Shown one piece after another: positions 24,620 through 31,659 of a stretch of DNA of 34,556 nt. A program made the translations under genes and the position numbers. This DNA is from Candidatus Binatia bacterium. Lineage in GTDB: Bacteria > Desulfobacterota > Binatia > UBA12015. The stretch lies in assembly GCA_019749875.1 (NCBI GenBank), contig JAIEPK010000429.1:1-34556 (forward strand). The letters run 5' to 3'. The notes beneath the pieces were generated by a model. It worked only from the letters and a program-made list of their open reading frames with translations, was not told the origin of the DNA and searched no databases. Each line of letters begins with the position of its first letter. Position 1 is the first letter of the stretch.

Positions 24620-26002
24620 GTGGCGCGGAAGAACCCCGAGAAGCAGCATCTGACGACGGGCCGCACGCGGCGCGCGCTGAAGGTCGGCACGCTGACCACG
24701 CAGGTCGGCGGCAACTACCTCCTGAACGCGCTCAAGCGGCCCTTCCAGTCGGTTGACGAGCGCCAGAAGGACCTGCTCGACACGCACCTCAAGAACGCGA
24801 TGCTGATCGTCGAGCGCTCGCAGGAGCTGAAGGGCACGTTCCTGAAGCTGATGCAGATGCTCAGCATGCGCGGCGATCTGCTGCCGCCCGACGTCCTGCA
24901 GGTGCTGTCGGTCGTGCAGTCGGAAGTGCCGCCGATGCCGTACGACATGATCCGCGCGCAGATCGTCGACGAGCTCGGGGCGCCGCCGGAGCAGCTCTAC
25001 GCGCAGTTCACCGAGGAGGCCTTCGCGGCGGCCTCGCTCGGGCAGGTGCACCGCGCGACGCTGCACGACGGCAGCGACGTCGTGGTCAAGGTCCAGTATC
25101 CCGGCGTCGACAAGACGGTCGGCCAGGACCTGAAGAACGTGAAGGCGCTGCTGCAGACCTTCACGCTGATCGCGCGCGACGTGCTGCGCCAGAAGGTCGA
25201 CGTCGACGGCGTGTATCAGGAGCTCGCCGAGCGCCTCGGCGAGGAGCTCGACTACGAGAACGAGGCGCGCAACACCGAGCGCTTCGCCGCCATGTTCGCG
25301 GACGACGACGAGATCGTCATCCCGCGCGTCTTTCCGAAGCTGGTGTCGCGGCGGGTGCTCACCATGAGCTACGTCGAGGGCTACAAGCTCGCCGACATGC
25401 TGAATCCCGGCGTCGACCAGGAGCTCAAGGACTGGATCGCCGTCAAGTATTTTCGCACGCTGTGGCGGCAGGTGTTCGAGTTCGGCACGCTGCACACCGA
25501 TCCGCACCCCGGCAACTACCTGGTCACGTATCATCCGAAGCTCGCGATCCTCGACTTCGGCTCGATCCGCATCTTTCCCGACGAGATCCGCGCGGACTAC
25601 CTGCAGCTCGCGCGCGCGCTGCTCGACCGCAAGCGCGACGACGCCGCGCACGCCTGCGTGGCGCTCGGCTTCATCGACCAGGGAGACGACCCGCAGCCGA
25701 TGCTCGACATGCTCGACCAGATCTTCGATCCGGTCTACGAGGATCGCGTCTACGACCCGCGCGACTACGACACCATGGAGCGCGCGATGAAGGTCGCGAG
25801 CATCAGCCTCGAGAAGCGCGTCTTCAAGTCGCCCGGCCACAGCGTGTTCCTGGTGCGGGCGCTGGTCGGGCTCGACTCGTACATCCAGCAGTTCGGCACG
25901 GTGACGAACTTTCACCGGCTGTTCCGCGATTGCATCGCCGAAGCGGAGCAGCGCAGCGCGAGGGGCACGGCCAAGCGTCCGGGGCGCGCGCGGCGGGCCT
26001 GA
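24620..26002 (+). CDS. ABC1/AarF/UbiB-type atypical kinase
   Basis: A 460-residue atypical protein-kinase-like protein of the ABC1 family; relatives support ubiquinone or other isoprenoid-lipid synthesis. The signature near the amino end appears as K76-L-M-Q79, where most members have KxGQ, so the usual glycine is replaced. The alanine-rich loop AAASLGQVHRA, the lysine strand VVVKVQYPG, the catalytic TDPHPGNYLV and the metal-binding LDFGSIRIF are present. The start is the GTG at 24620 with a TAGGGT hexamer 9 nt upstream. The stop overlaps the ATG of larC by one base (TGATG), so the two are translationally coupled. A direct link to nickel-pincer synthesis is not known. Confidence 0.9.
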   Translation: MARKNPEKQHLTTGRTRRALKVGTLTTQVGGNYLLNALKRPFQSVDERQKDLLDTHLKNAMLIVERSQELKGTFLKLMQMLSMRGDLLPPDVLQVLSVVQSEVPPMPYDMIRAQIVDELGAPPEQLYAQFTEEAFAAASLGQVHRATLHDGSDVVVKVQYPGVDKTVGQDLKNVKALLQTFTLIARDVLRQKVDVDGVYQELAERLGEELDYENEARNTERFAAMFADDDEIVIPRVFPKLVSRRVLTMSYVEGYKLADMLNPGVDQELKDWIAVKYFRTLWRQVFEFGTLHTDPHPGNYLVTYHPKLAILDFGSIRIFPDEIRADYLQLARALLDRKRDDAAHACVALGFIDQGDDPQPMLDMLDQIFDPVYEDRVYDPRDYDTMERAMKVASISLEKRVFKSPGHSVFLVRALVGLDSYIQQFGTVTNFHRLFRDCIAEAEQRSARGTAKRPGRARRA

Positions 26003-27318
26003 TGGCGATCGCCTACCTCGACACGTTCTCGGGCATCAGCGGCGACATGACCGTCGGCGCGTTCCTCGACCTCGGCATGCCGCTCGACGGTCTCGAGCGC
26101 GGTCTCGCGGCGCTCGGCGTGGACGGCTTCCGGCTCGAGGTCGGCGAGCGCGTCCGCTCGGGGATCCGCGCGACCAAGCTCACGGTCGATCTCGGTCGCC
26201 CCGATCCCGGTGTGTTCGTCCCGGCCGCACCGCCGCGTGCGTCCGGCGCGTTGCGCACGGACGGACGACACGGTCCGCATCGCCCCTACCGCCGGATCCG
26301 CGCGCTGCTCGATCGCGCGGCGCTGCCCGCGCGTGTGCGCGACCGCGCGCAGCGCGTGTTCCGCGCGCTGGCCGTGGCGGAAGGCAAGGTCCACGGCGTC
26401 TCTCCCGACGAGGTCGTCTTCCACGAGGTCGGAGCAGTCGACGCGATCGTCGACGTCGTCGGTACCGCGCTCTGCCTCGAGCACTTCGGCGTCGACGAGG
26501 TCCTGGTGTCGCCGCTGCCGCTCGGCTCGGGCTTCGTGCGCACGCAGCACGGCGTGATGCCGGTGCCGGCACCGGCGACGCTCGAGCTCTTGACGGGCTT
26601 TCCCGTTCGCCCGGACGATGGCGCGACGGAGCTCGTGACCCCGACCGGCGCCGCGATCGTCGCCGCACTCGCCCGACCCGGCGCCGCGGGTGACGTCATC
26701 CCGCGCGCGGTCGGCTACGGCGCCGGCGAGCGCGAGCTCGCCGACCGCCCGAACTTGCTGCGCGTGATCCTCGGCGAGCGCGCGCCGACGCGCGCCGCAT
26801 CACCGGCCGCGATGGCCGGCGCGGGGCCCGGGCTGCTGCGCGAGACGATGGTCGTCATCGAAGCGAACGTCGACGACATGAACCCGGAGATCCTGCCGGT
26901 CGCCGTCGAAGCCCTTCTCGCCGCCGGCGCCCGCGACGTGACGCTGGCACCGGTGACGATGAAGAAGGGACGGCCCGGCACCCTGCTGCAGATCATCGCC
27001 GAGCCCGCCGAACGGGAGCGGATCGCGGGCGTGCTGCTGCGCGAGACCTCGACCATCGGCGTGCGCACCTACGCCGTCGAGCGGCTCGTCCTGCCGCGCG
27101 AGGAGCAGCGGGTCACGACGCGCTTCGGCGAGATGCGCGTCAAGGTCGTCACGCTGCCCGACGGCAGCCGGCGCGCAGCACCGGAGCACGAGGACTGCCT
27201 GCGCGCGGCGCGCAAGCACGACGTGCCGCTCGCGCAGGTGCAAGCGGAGGCGATGCTCGCGGCACACGTGCTGATTTCGGCTGCGGCCGACGCTTCGCGC
27301 GACGCCGGCGAACGCTGA
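26002..27318 (+). CDS. larC: LarC, nickel-pincer cofactor nickel insertase
   Basis: A 438-residue CTP-dependent cyclometallase that inserts nickel into the pincer nucleotide, the last step of its synthesis. The amino end AYLDTFSGISGDMTVGAFLDLG is the family signature. Other blocks include the HEVGAVDAIVDVVG and TPTGAAIVAAL segments, then a variable Ala/Arg-rich linker near residue 265, and the C-terminal EANVDDMNPEILP and KKGRPGTLLQ blocks. In some lactobacilli LarC is split by a programmed frameshift; here it is one continuous frame. The ATG overlaps the kinase stop by one base. LarB is encoded 12 kb away in the same orientation. Confidence 0.94.
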   Translation: MAIAYLDTFSGISGDMTVGAFLDLGMPLDGLERGLAALGVDGFRLEVGERVRSGIRATKLTVDLGRPDPGVFVPAAPPRASGALRTDGRHGPHRPYRRIRALLDRAALPARVRDRAQRVFRALAVAEGKVHGVSPDEVVFHEVGAVDAIVDVVGTALCLEHFGVDEVLVSPLPLGSGFVRTQHGVMPVPAPATLELLTGFPVRPDDGATELVTPTGAAIVAALARPGAAGDVIPRAVGYGAGERELADRPNLLRVILGERAPTRAASPAAMAGAGPGLLRETMVVIEANVDDMNPEILPVAVEALLAAGARDVTLAPVTMKKGRPGTLLQIIAEPAERERIAGVLLRETSTIGVRTYAVERLVLPREEQRVTTRFGEMRVKVVTLPDGSRRAAPEHEDCLRAARKHDVPLAQVQAEAMLAAHVLISAAADASRDAGER

Positions 27319-27392
27319 CGTCTCGGGCGGCGCGGGTACGACGCCGATCCGTGCGGAGCGCGCAGGCACGTCGCCGCGCGCTGCGAGCGGTG

Positions 27393-27417
27393 GTCGTCGG
27401 CGCGCTTCTCCGACGAC
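27393..27417. terminator. Stem-loop between convergent larC and the HIT-GNAT gene
   Basis: GTCGTCGG (27393-27400) and CCGACGAC (27410-27417) form a perfect 8 bp stem with a 9 nt loop, placed between two convergent genes. No T-run is present. Confidence 0.45.
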
Positions 27418-27443
27418 GCGCGGTGCGTCGCATCTGGATCGCG

Positions 27444-28430
27444 TTACAGCTCGCGCTCGAGCGGCAGCAGGACGAGACGGCGCGCGCCGCTGACGCGCGA
27501 GATGCGCTCGCCGGTCGGGCGAAACCCGTGCCGTCCGAGGACCTCGCGCGCACGTGCATTGTCGTCGGCGACGCCGAGGCGCAGGCGCACGCAGCCCTGC
27601 GCGCGCGCCCACTCGACCATCCAGCGGATCATCGCGGCGCCGTGGCCGTGTCCGCGCAGCTTCGGGTGCAGCAGCAGGATGCCCATCCACGCGAGCCCGG
27701 GCCGCGGATAGTTCCGGTAGAGGTCGAGCGCGCCGATCAGGTCGCGGCCCTGGTGCACGCCGATCACCAGCTTGTCGGCGGCCTTGGCGGTCTCGGGCAC
27801 GGCATGCATGAGACCGTGCGCCTCGGTCGGGCTCGCCGGCGCACCGGTCATGAGCTCGAAGTAGTCGCTGCAGGCCTCGCACAGCGCCTGCAACGCGGGC
27901 AGCTGGTCGCGGCGCAGCGGCTCGAAGCGCAGCTCGCCCTCGCCGCCGCCCATCTCGTGCAGGATCGCGGTGCGGAGCCGGGTCGCGAGCGCGACCATCT
28001 CCTCGTCGGGCAGGTGCACCGGCGGCTCGCCGAACAGCGTCAGCGGTCCGGGTGGAGAGCCGTCGTCGGCGTAGCGCGGAAACACGTGGCAGTGCAGGTG
28101 CGGGATCACGTTGCCGAGGATCTCGTAGTTGACCTTGACCGGCGCGCACGTCTGGTGGACGCCGCTCGCCACCGCCATCACGTCGTCGAAGAATGCCCGC
28201 GCCTCGTCCGGCGGCAGCTGGAAGGGCTCGACCACGTGCTTGACGGAGACCACGACGCAGTAGCCGCGCTGGCGCTGGTTGCGCGACAGGCGGACCAGCG
28301 AGCTGTCGGTGCGCAGCAAGGTCACGCCGTAGCGGTCCTGGTCGTGCGGCAGCGCCATCGCCTCGCACAGCGGGCACTCGTCGCCGCGGCACATGCGCTC
28401 CCAGGAGTCGCGATCGAGCCAGCCTCGCAT
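27444..28430 (-). CDS. HIT-domain and GNAT acetyltransferase fusion protein
   Basis: A 328-residue protein joining two enzyme folds. Residues 1-125 are a HIT nucleotide hydrolase/transferase: the CPLC pair at 19-22, and the histidine triad H111-L-H113-C-H115. Residues from about 160 form an acetyltransferase of the GNAT type, with strands ending in AWMGILLLHPKLRG, the acetyl-CoA loop RGHGHGAAM, and the terminal LGRHGFRPTGERISR. A HIT enzyme would split a nucleotide ester, while the GNAT part would acetylate an amine; the two substrates are unknown. The start is the ATG at 28430; a TTG 39 bp upstream is less likely, and neither has a ribosome site. It is divergent from the TPR lipoprotein gene and convergent with larC. 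Confidence 0.85.
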   Translation of the reverse strand: MRGWLDRDSWERMCRGDECPLCEAMALPHDQDRYGVTLLRTDSSLVRLSRNQRQRGYCVVVSVKHVVEPFQLPPDEARAFFDDVMAVASGVHQTCAPVKVNYEILGNVIPHLHCHVFPRYADDGSPPGPLTLFGEPPVHLPDEEMVALATRLRTAILHEMGGGEGELRFEPLRRDQLPALQALCEACSDYFELMTGAPASPTEAHGLMHAVPETAKAADKLVIGVHQGRDLIGALDLYRNYPRPGLAWMGILLLHPKLRGHGHGAAMIRWMVEWARAQGCVRLRLGVADDNARAREVLGRHGFRPTGERISRVSGARRLVLLPLEREL

Positions 28431-28785
28431 GGCGCGGGGACTTTGCAATTCGGGGGGCGGGCGAGTCAATCGAAACGGCCTGCGTGCGCGATCGCAGCAC
28501 GGATGTCTCGCGGCGGGGAGCGGTCTCCGTGCGTCGAGAGTCGCCTCGCATGCGCCGCTGGATCGCCGCGTGAGTTCGGCGGGTCCGGCGAGCTGCGCTC
28601 GCCGACCCGCTCACGCTTCGCACACGCCGCGACCCCACCGGCGCACGCGAGGCTCGCGCCGTGCCGGCTCCCGTGTCGCTCCATGCGTGAGAACCGTGCC
28701 CCGGTCGCGCATGCTTTTGGGGCAGCGGAGAGGCAGATGCGCGCTTTGCCGGCGGTGGGGGTCGTGTTAACGCTGGAGCACGAAA
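28431..28785. other. Divergent intergenic region before the TPR gene
   Basis: This 355 bp gap has no credible coding sequence. It holds a long hairpin at 28571-28613, described separately. The GCTTTTGGGGCAGCGGAG sequence at 28713-28730 recurs upstream of dnaK. GTTAAC at 28766-28771 could be a -10 element for the downstream gene, and GGAG at 28775-28778 could be its ribosome site, though both can hardly be used from one transcript start. Confidence 0.5.
28571..28613. repeat. Long inverted repeat (hairpin)
   Basis: GCGGGTCCGGCGAGC (28579-28593) pairs with GCTCGCCGACCCGC (28597-28610) through a three-base loop, with one bulged base; TGA/TCA extends it. It is a very stable cruciform or message hairpin in a promoter region. 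No second copy was seen. Confidence 0.6.
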
Positions 28786-30540
28786 ATGAAGAATCCGCTC
28801 GCGCTGCTCTTGCTCGCCTCGGCGGTTTCCCTTCCGGCCTGCTCCACCCTGCATCTCACCCGCGGCACGAGCCCCGCGGAGCCCGCCCAGAAGGCGTCCG
28901 CCGAGCAGCTCGGCCTCACCACCGACGATCTCGCGCTCGCCCACTTCCTGAAGGGCGAGGTCGCGATGCGCAACGCCGACTACGACGTCGCGACGCGCGA
29001 GTTCGAGGCCGCGGTCAAGCTCGATCCGGAGGAGCCGCGTCTGCGCGCGCGCCTCGCGAACCTCTACGTCCGCCAGGGCGACCTGTCGCGCGGCTACGAG
29101 CAGGCGAGCGCGGCCGTCGCGGGCGACCCCGACGACATCCAGTCCCGCCTGCTGCTCGCCGGAACCCTCGCCGGGCTCGGTCGCGAGAACGAGGCCGCGC
29201 TGCAGTACGGCGAGATCATCCAGCGCGATCCCGGAACGCCGGAGGCGTATCTCTTCCTCGCCGCGCTGAGCAGCAAGTCGGGCAACGACCAGGTCGCGAC
29301 CGCGACCCTCGAGAGCCTGATCGAGGCCAACCCGAACTCGGTCATGGGCTACTACTACCTCGGCCGGCTGCACGCCGGCGCGGGACGCCTCGACCAGGCC
29401 GAGCACATGTTCAACGAGGCGCTGAAGCGCAACCCGCGCTCGGCGCTGGTGATGACCGATCTGGCGCTCGTCGAGGAGATGAAGCAGCAGCCCGAGAAGG
29501 CGAGCGCGCTCTACCGCAAGGCGCTCGCCGCCGATCCGGAGAACGTCATCGCGCGCAATCGCCTGGCCTCGCTGCTGGTCGGTCAGAAGCGGCTCGACGA
29601 GGCGCTCGCCGAGTTCCGCGAGCTCGAGCGCATCGAGGCCGACCCGACCGAGACGCGCGTCAAGATCGGCCTGATCTACCTCGAGAAGGGCGACCTCGAC
29701 CGCGCCTCGACCGAGCTCAGCCTGGTCCTCAGCACCGATCCCGACAACGCACGCGTGCGCTACTACCTCGGCGTCGTGTTCAGCGAGACCGGCGAGCTCG
29801 CCCGCGCGCGCGAGAACCTGTCGGCGGTCGCGGTCGGATCGCCGTTCTACCCCGACGCTCAGCTGCAGCTCGCGTATCTGGCGCAGAGCGAGGGCAACCT
29901 GAGCGCCGCGGCCGACCATGCGAGCGCGGCGCTGAAGGCGCGCCCGGGCTCGACCAGCATCATCGAGTTCCTGGTGTCGCTCGAGCGCGAGCGCAAGCAG
30001 CTGCAGGCGGCGATCGGATACGCGCAGAAGCTGGTCGAGGTCGACCCCGGCAACGACCGCTACCGCTTCATGCTCGGCGCGCTCTACACGGACGCCGGCG
30101 ACAAGCAGGCGGCGCTCGACCAGATGCGCAAGGCCATCGAGCTCAATCCCCAGAACGCGGCAGCGCTCAACTTCCTCGGCTACTCGCTGGCGGAAGAGGG
30201 CCGCGATCTCGACGAGGCCGAGCGGCTGATCCGGCGCGCGCTGGCGATCGATCCGAACGACGGCTTCTACGTCGACAGCCTCGGCTGGGTGTACTACCAG
30301 CGCGGCCAGTTCCCGCAGGCGGTCGAGGAGCTCGAGCGCGCCGTCGAGCTGACCGGCGACGACCCGACGATCACCGAGCACCTCGCCGACGCGTACATCC
30401 AGGTCGGCCGCGAGCTCGAGGCGCTGCGCCTCTACCGCGACGCACTCCGCCGCAGCGAGGACTCGGCGCAGCGCGCCCGTCTCGAGGGCAAGGTGCGTAC
30501 GATGGAGCGGGCCGACAAGGCGGGCGCGCCGCGCCTGTGA
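28786..30540 (+). CDS. TPR-repeat lipoprotein
   Basis: A 584-residue predicted lipoprotein with a signal sequence and lipobox L16-P-A-C19. From about residue 50 to 565 it is made of tetratricopeptide repeats, roughly 14 to 15, for example YDVATREFEAAVKLDPEEP, RLDQAEHMFNEALKRNPRS and FPQAVEELERAVELTGDDP. The repeats form a scaffold for protein contacts. The last 20 residues are a charged tail. The ATG follows a short GGAG ribosome site. It is followed 2 bp after its stop by the DUF4292 lipoprotein gene, so the two are probably co-translated and act together at the outer membrane. TPR lipoproteins near LolB-like proteins are common in deltaproteobacterial genomes (general knowledge), but the partner cargo is unknown. 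Confidence 0.92.
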   Translation: MKNPLALLLLASAVSLPACSTLHLTRGTSPAEPAQKASAEQLGLTTDDLALAHFLKGEVAMRNADYDVATREFEAAVKLDPEEPRLRARLANLYVRQGDLSRGYEQASAAVAGDPDDIQSRLLLAGTLAGLGRENEAALQYGEIIQRDPGTPEAYLFLAALSSKSGNDQVATATLESLIEANPNSVMGYYYLGRLHAGAGRLDQAEHMFNEALKRNPRSALVMTDLALVEEMKQQPEKASALYRKALAADPENVIARNRLASLLVGQKRLDEALAEFRELERIEADPTETRVKIGLIYLEKGDLDRASTELSLVLSTDPDNARVRYYLGVVFSETGELARARENLSAVAVGSPFYPDAQLQLAYLAQSEGNLSAAADHASAALKARPGSTSIIEFLVSLERERKQLQAAIGYAQKLVEVDPGNDRYRFMLGALYTDAGDKQAALDQMRKAIELNPQNAAALNFLGYSLAEEGRDLDEAERLIRRALAIDPNDGFYVDSLGWVYYQRGQFPQAVEELERAVELTGDDPTITEHLADAYIQVGRELEALRLYRDALRRSEDSAQRARLEGKVRTMERADKAGAPRL

Positions 30541-30542
30541 GC

Positions 30543-31448
30543 ATGTCCGGCTCCGTCGCCCGTGGCGCCGTCGCGGGCGTGCTCGCGCTCGCTCTATTCT
30601 CCGGCTGCGCCGCGGTGCGCCCGGGCGGTGCAGGTCTCGGCAGCAAGGCGCTCGACGAGGCGACGCCGCAGGCGCTCGGTCGCGTCATCGAGGGACATCG
30701 CGCGGCGCTGCGCGGGCTGACCGGGACCGGCAAGCTGCAGGTGTCGGTCGACGAGTGGAAGAACGGCGAGACCGTGCGCGACCGGCTGCGCGCGTCGCAG
30801 GCGATCGTCGTCGAGCGGCCGGCGTCGTTCCGGCTCGAGGCGCTGTCGCCCTTCGGCGTGACCTACGCGGTCGCGAGCGACGGCGCGCAGCTCGCGATCC
30901 TCATCCCCGGCGAGCGGACCGTCTACCGCGGCGCCGCGTCGGCGCCGACGCTCGGCATGGCGACCGGCGTCGCGGCGAGCTCGGCGGAGGTCGCGGAGGT
31001 CCTGCTCGGGCTGCCGCCAGTACCCGAGCTATCGCTGCGCAACGCCTGGGTGTCGCGCGGCCGCGAGGCCGGGCTCGCGACGGGTGACGTCGCGGGCGAG
31101 CTCGAGCCGACCGTTCTGCTGCACGCCTACAGCGACCAGGCGCCGGGTGATACGTTCGTGGTCGGCTTCGCACCGCTGCCCGATCAGGACGCCGTCGCCG
31201 TGGTCTTCTTCGAGCGCATCTCGTCGGAGGGCGAGAAGCTGCTCGAGGCGCGCTTCGGCAACTTCCGCACGATCGGCGAGGTGCCGTTCGCGAGCGCCGT
31301 GACGGTGCGCACGCCGAAGGCGGAAGCGATCCTGCAGTACGGCGACGTCACGCTGAACCCGGCGATCGACCGCAGCCGCTTCGAGCTGCCGACACCAGCG
31401 GGCATGCGCCAGGCGCCGCTGCTGCCGCCCGCCGACGATCAGTTTTGA
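30543..31448 (+). CDS. DUF4292-type LolB-like lipoprotein
   Basis: A 301-residue predicted outer-membrane lipoprotein. The signal segment VAGVLALALFSGCAAV places the lipidated cysteine at C22. The mature part resembles DUF4292, a relative of the LolA/LolB lipoprotein-carrier fold, with the strand pattern LTGTGKLQVSVDE, RPASFRLEALSPFGVTYAVASDG and LAILIPGERTVYRG. A possible role is lipoprotein or lipid binding at the outer membrane. The ATG at 30543 begins 2 bp after the TPR stop; a GTG overlapping that stop (30537) is an alternative start that adds two residues. The stop codon overlaps the first base of a palindromic repeat element that may also end transcription. Confidence 0.82.
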   Translation: MSGSVARGAVAGVLALALFSGCAAVRPGGAGLGSKALDEATPQALGRVIEGHRAALRGLTGTGKLQVSVDEWKNGETVRDRLRASQAIVVERPASFRLEALSPFGVTYAVASDGAQLAILIPGERTVYRGAASAPTLGMATGVAASSAEVAEVLLGLPPVPELSLRNAWVSRGREAGLATGDVAGELEPTVLLHAYSDQAPGDTFVVGFAPLPDQDAVAVVFFERISSEGEKLLEARFGNFRTIGEVPFASAVTVRTPKAEAILQYGDVTLNPAIDRSRFELPTPAGMRQAPLLPPADDQF

Positions 31449-31501
31449 CGAGGAGACCTGTCTCCTCGCCCCACGCGGCAAAGCCGCGCGGGGCCCCACT
31501 C
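31448..31501. repeat. REP-like element, first 54 bp unit
   Basis: The palindrome CGAGGAGAC-CT-GTCTCCTCG (31449-31468) is followed by a second hairpin, CCCCACGCGGC-AAA-GCCGCGCGGGG, with one mismatch. The unit ends in CCCCACTC. It differs from the next unit at one base in the palindrome loop. It begins in the stop codon of the DUF4292 gene, so it may act as its terminator. Confidence 0.8.
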
Positions 31502-31511
31502 GCTTATTCCA

Positions 31512-31601
31512 ACGAGGAGACCCGTCTCCTCGCCCCACGCGGCAAAGCCGCGCGGGGCCCCACTCCTCTGCTCGCTTCGCTCGGCCCGCGCTTCGCGCGG
31601 G
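31512..31601. repeat. REP-like element, three-hairpin form
   Basis: A second 54 bp unit (31512-31565) nearly identical to the first, followed by CTCTGCTCGCTTCGCTC and a third hairpin CCCGCGC-TTC-GCGCGGG (31585-31601). The last module is shared with the element at 24432. Ten bases (31502-31511) separate the two 54 bp units. Confidence 0.8.
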
Positions 31602-31645
31602 AGGCCCGTGCGCAAATCCACTCCTCGTCCTGGGCGGGACGATCC

Positions 31646-31651
31646 GGTAAC
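31646..31651 (+). promoter_or_regulatory. Possible -10 element (GGTAAC) for the solute-binding protein gene
   Basis: GGTAAC ends 8 nt before the ATG at 31660, with no ribosome site between. GTTAAC and GCTAAC precede the genes at 28786 and 33674. Confidence 0.3.
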
Positions 31652-31659
31652 ACGCTTCG

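Noticed and set aside
27351-30540. Very long plus-strand open frame running through the HIT-GNAT and TPR genes
   Set aside because: Its product before 30537 is low-complexity Arg/Ala/Gly and matches no family; only its end, from 30543, is the real DUF4292 gene.
31448-31601. A CRISPR-like array
   Set aside because: There are only two units, the spacer is 10 bp and each unit holds several hairpins, which fits REP-like repeats instead.
31445-31621. Short open frames across the repeat units (both strands)
   Set aside because: They are translations of the palindromic repeats with no ribosome site logic or family resemblance.
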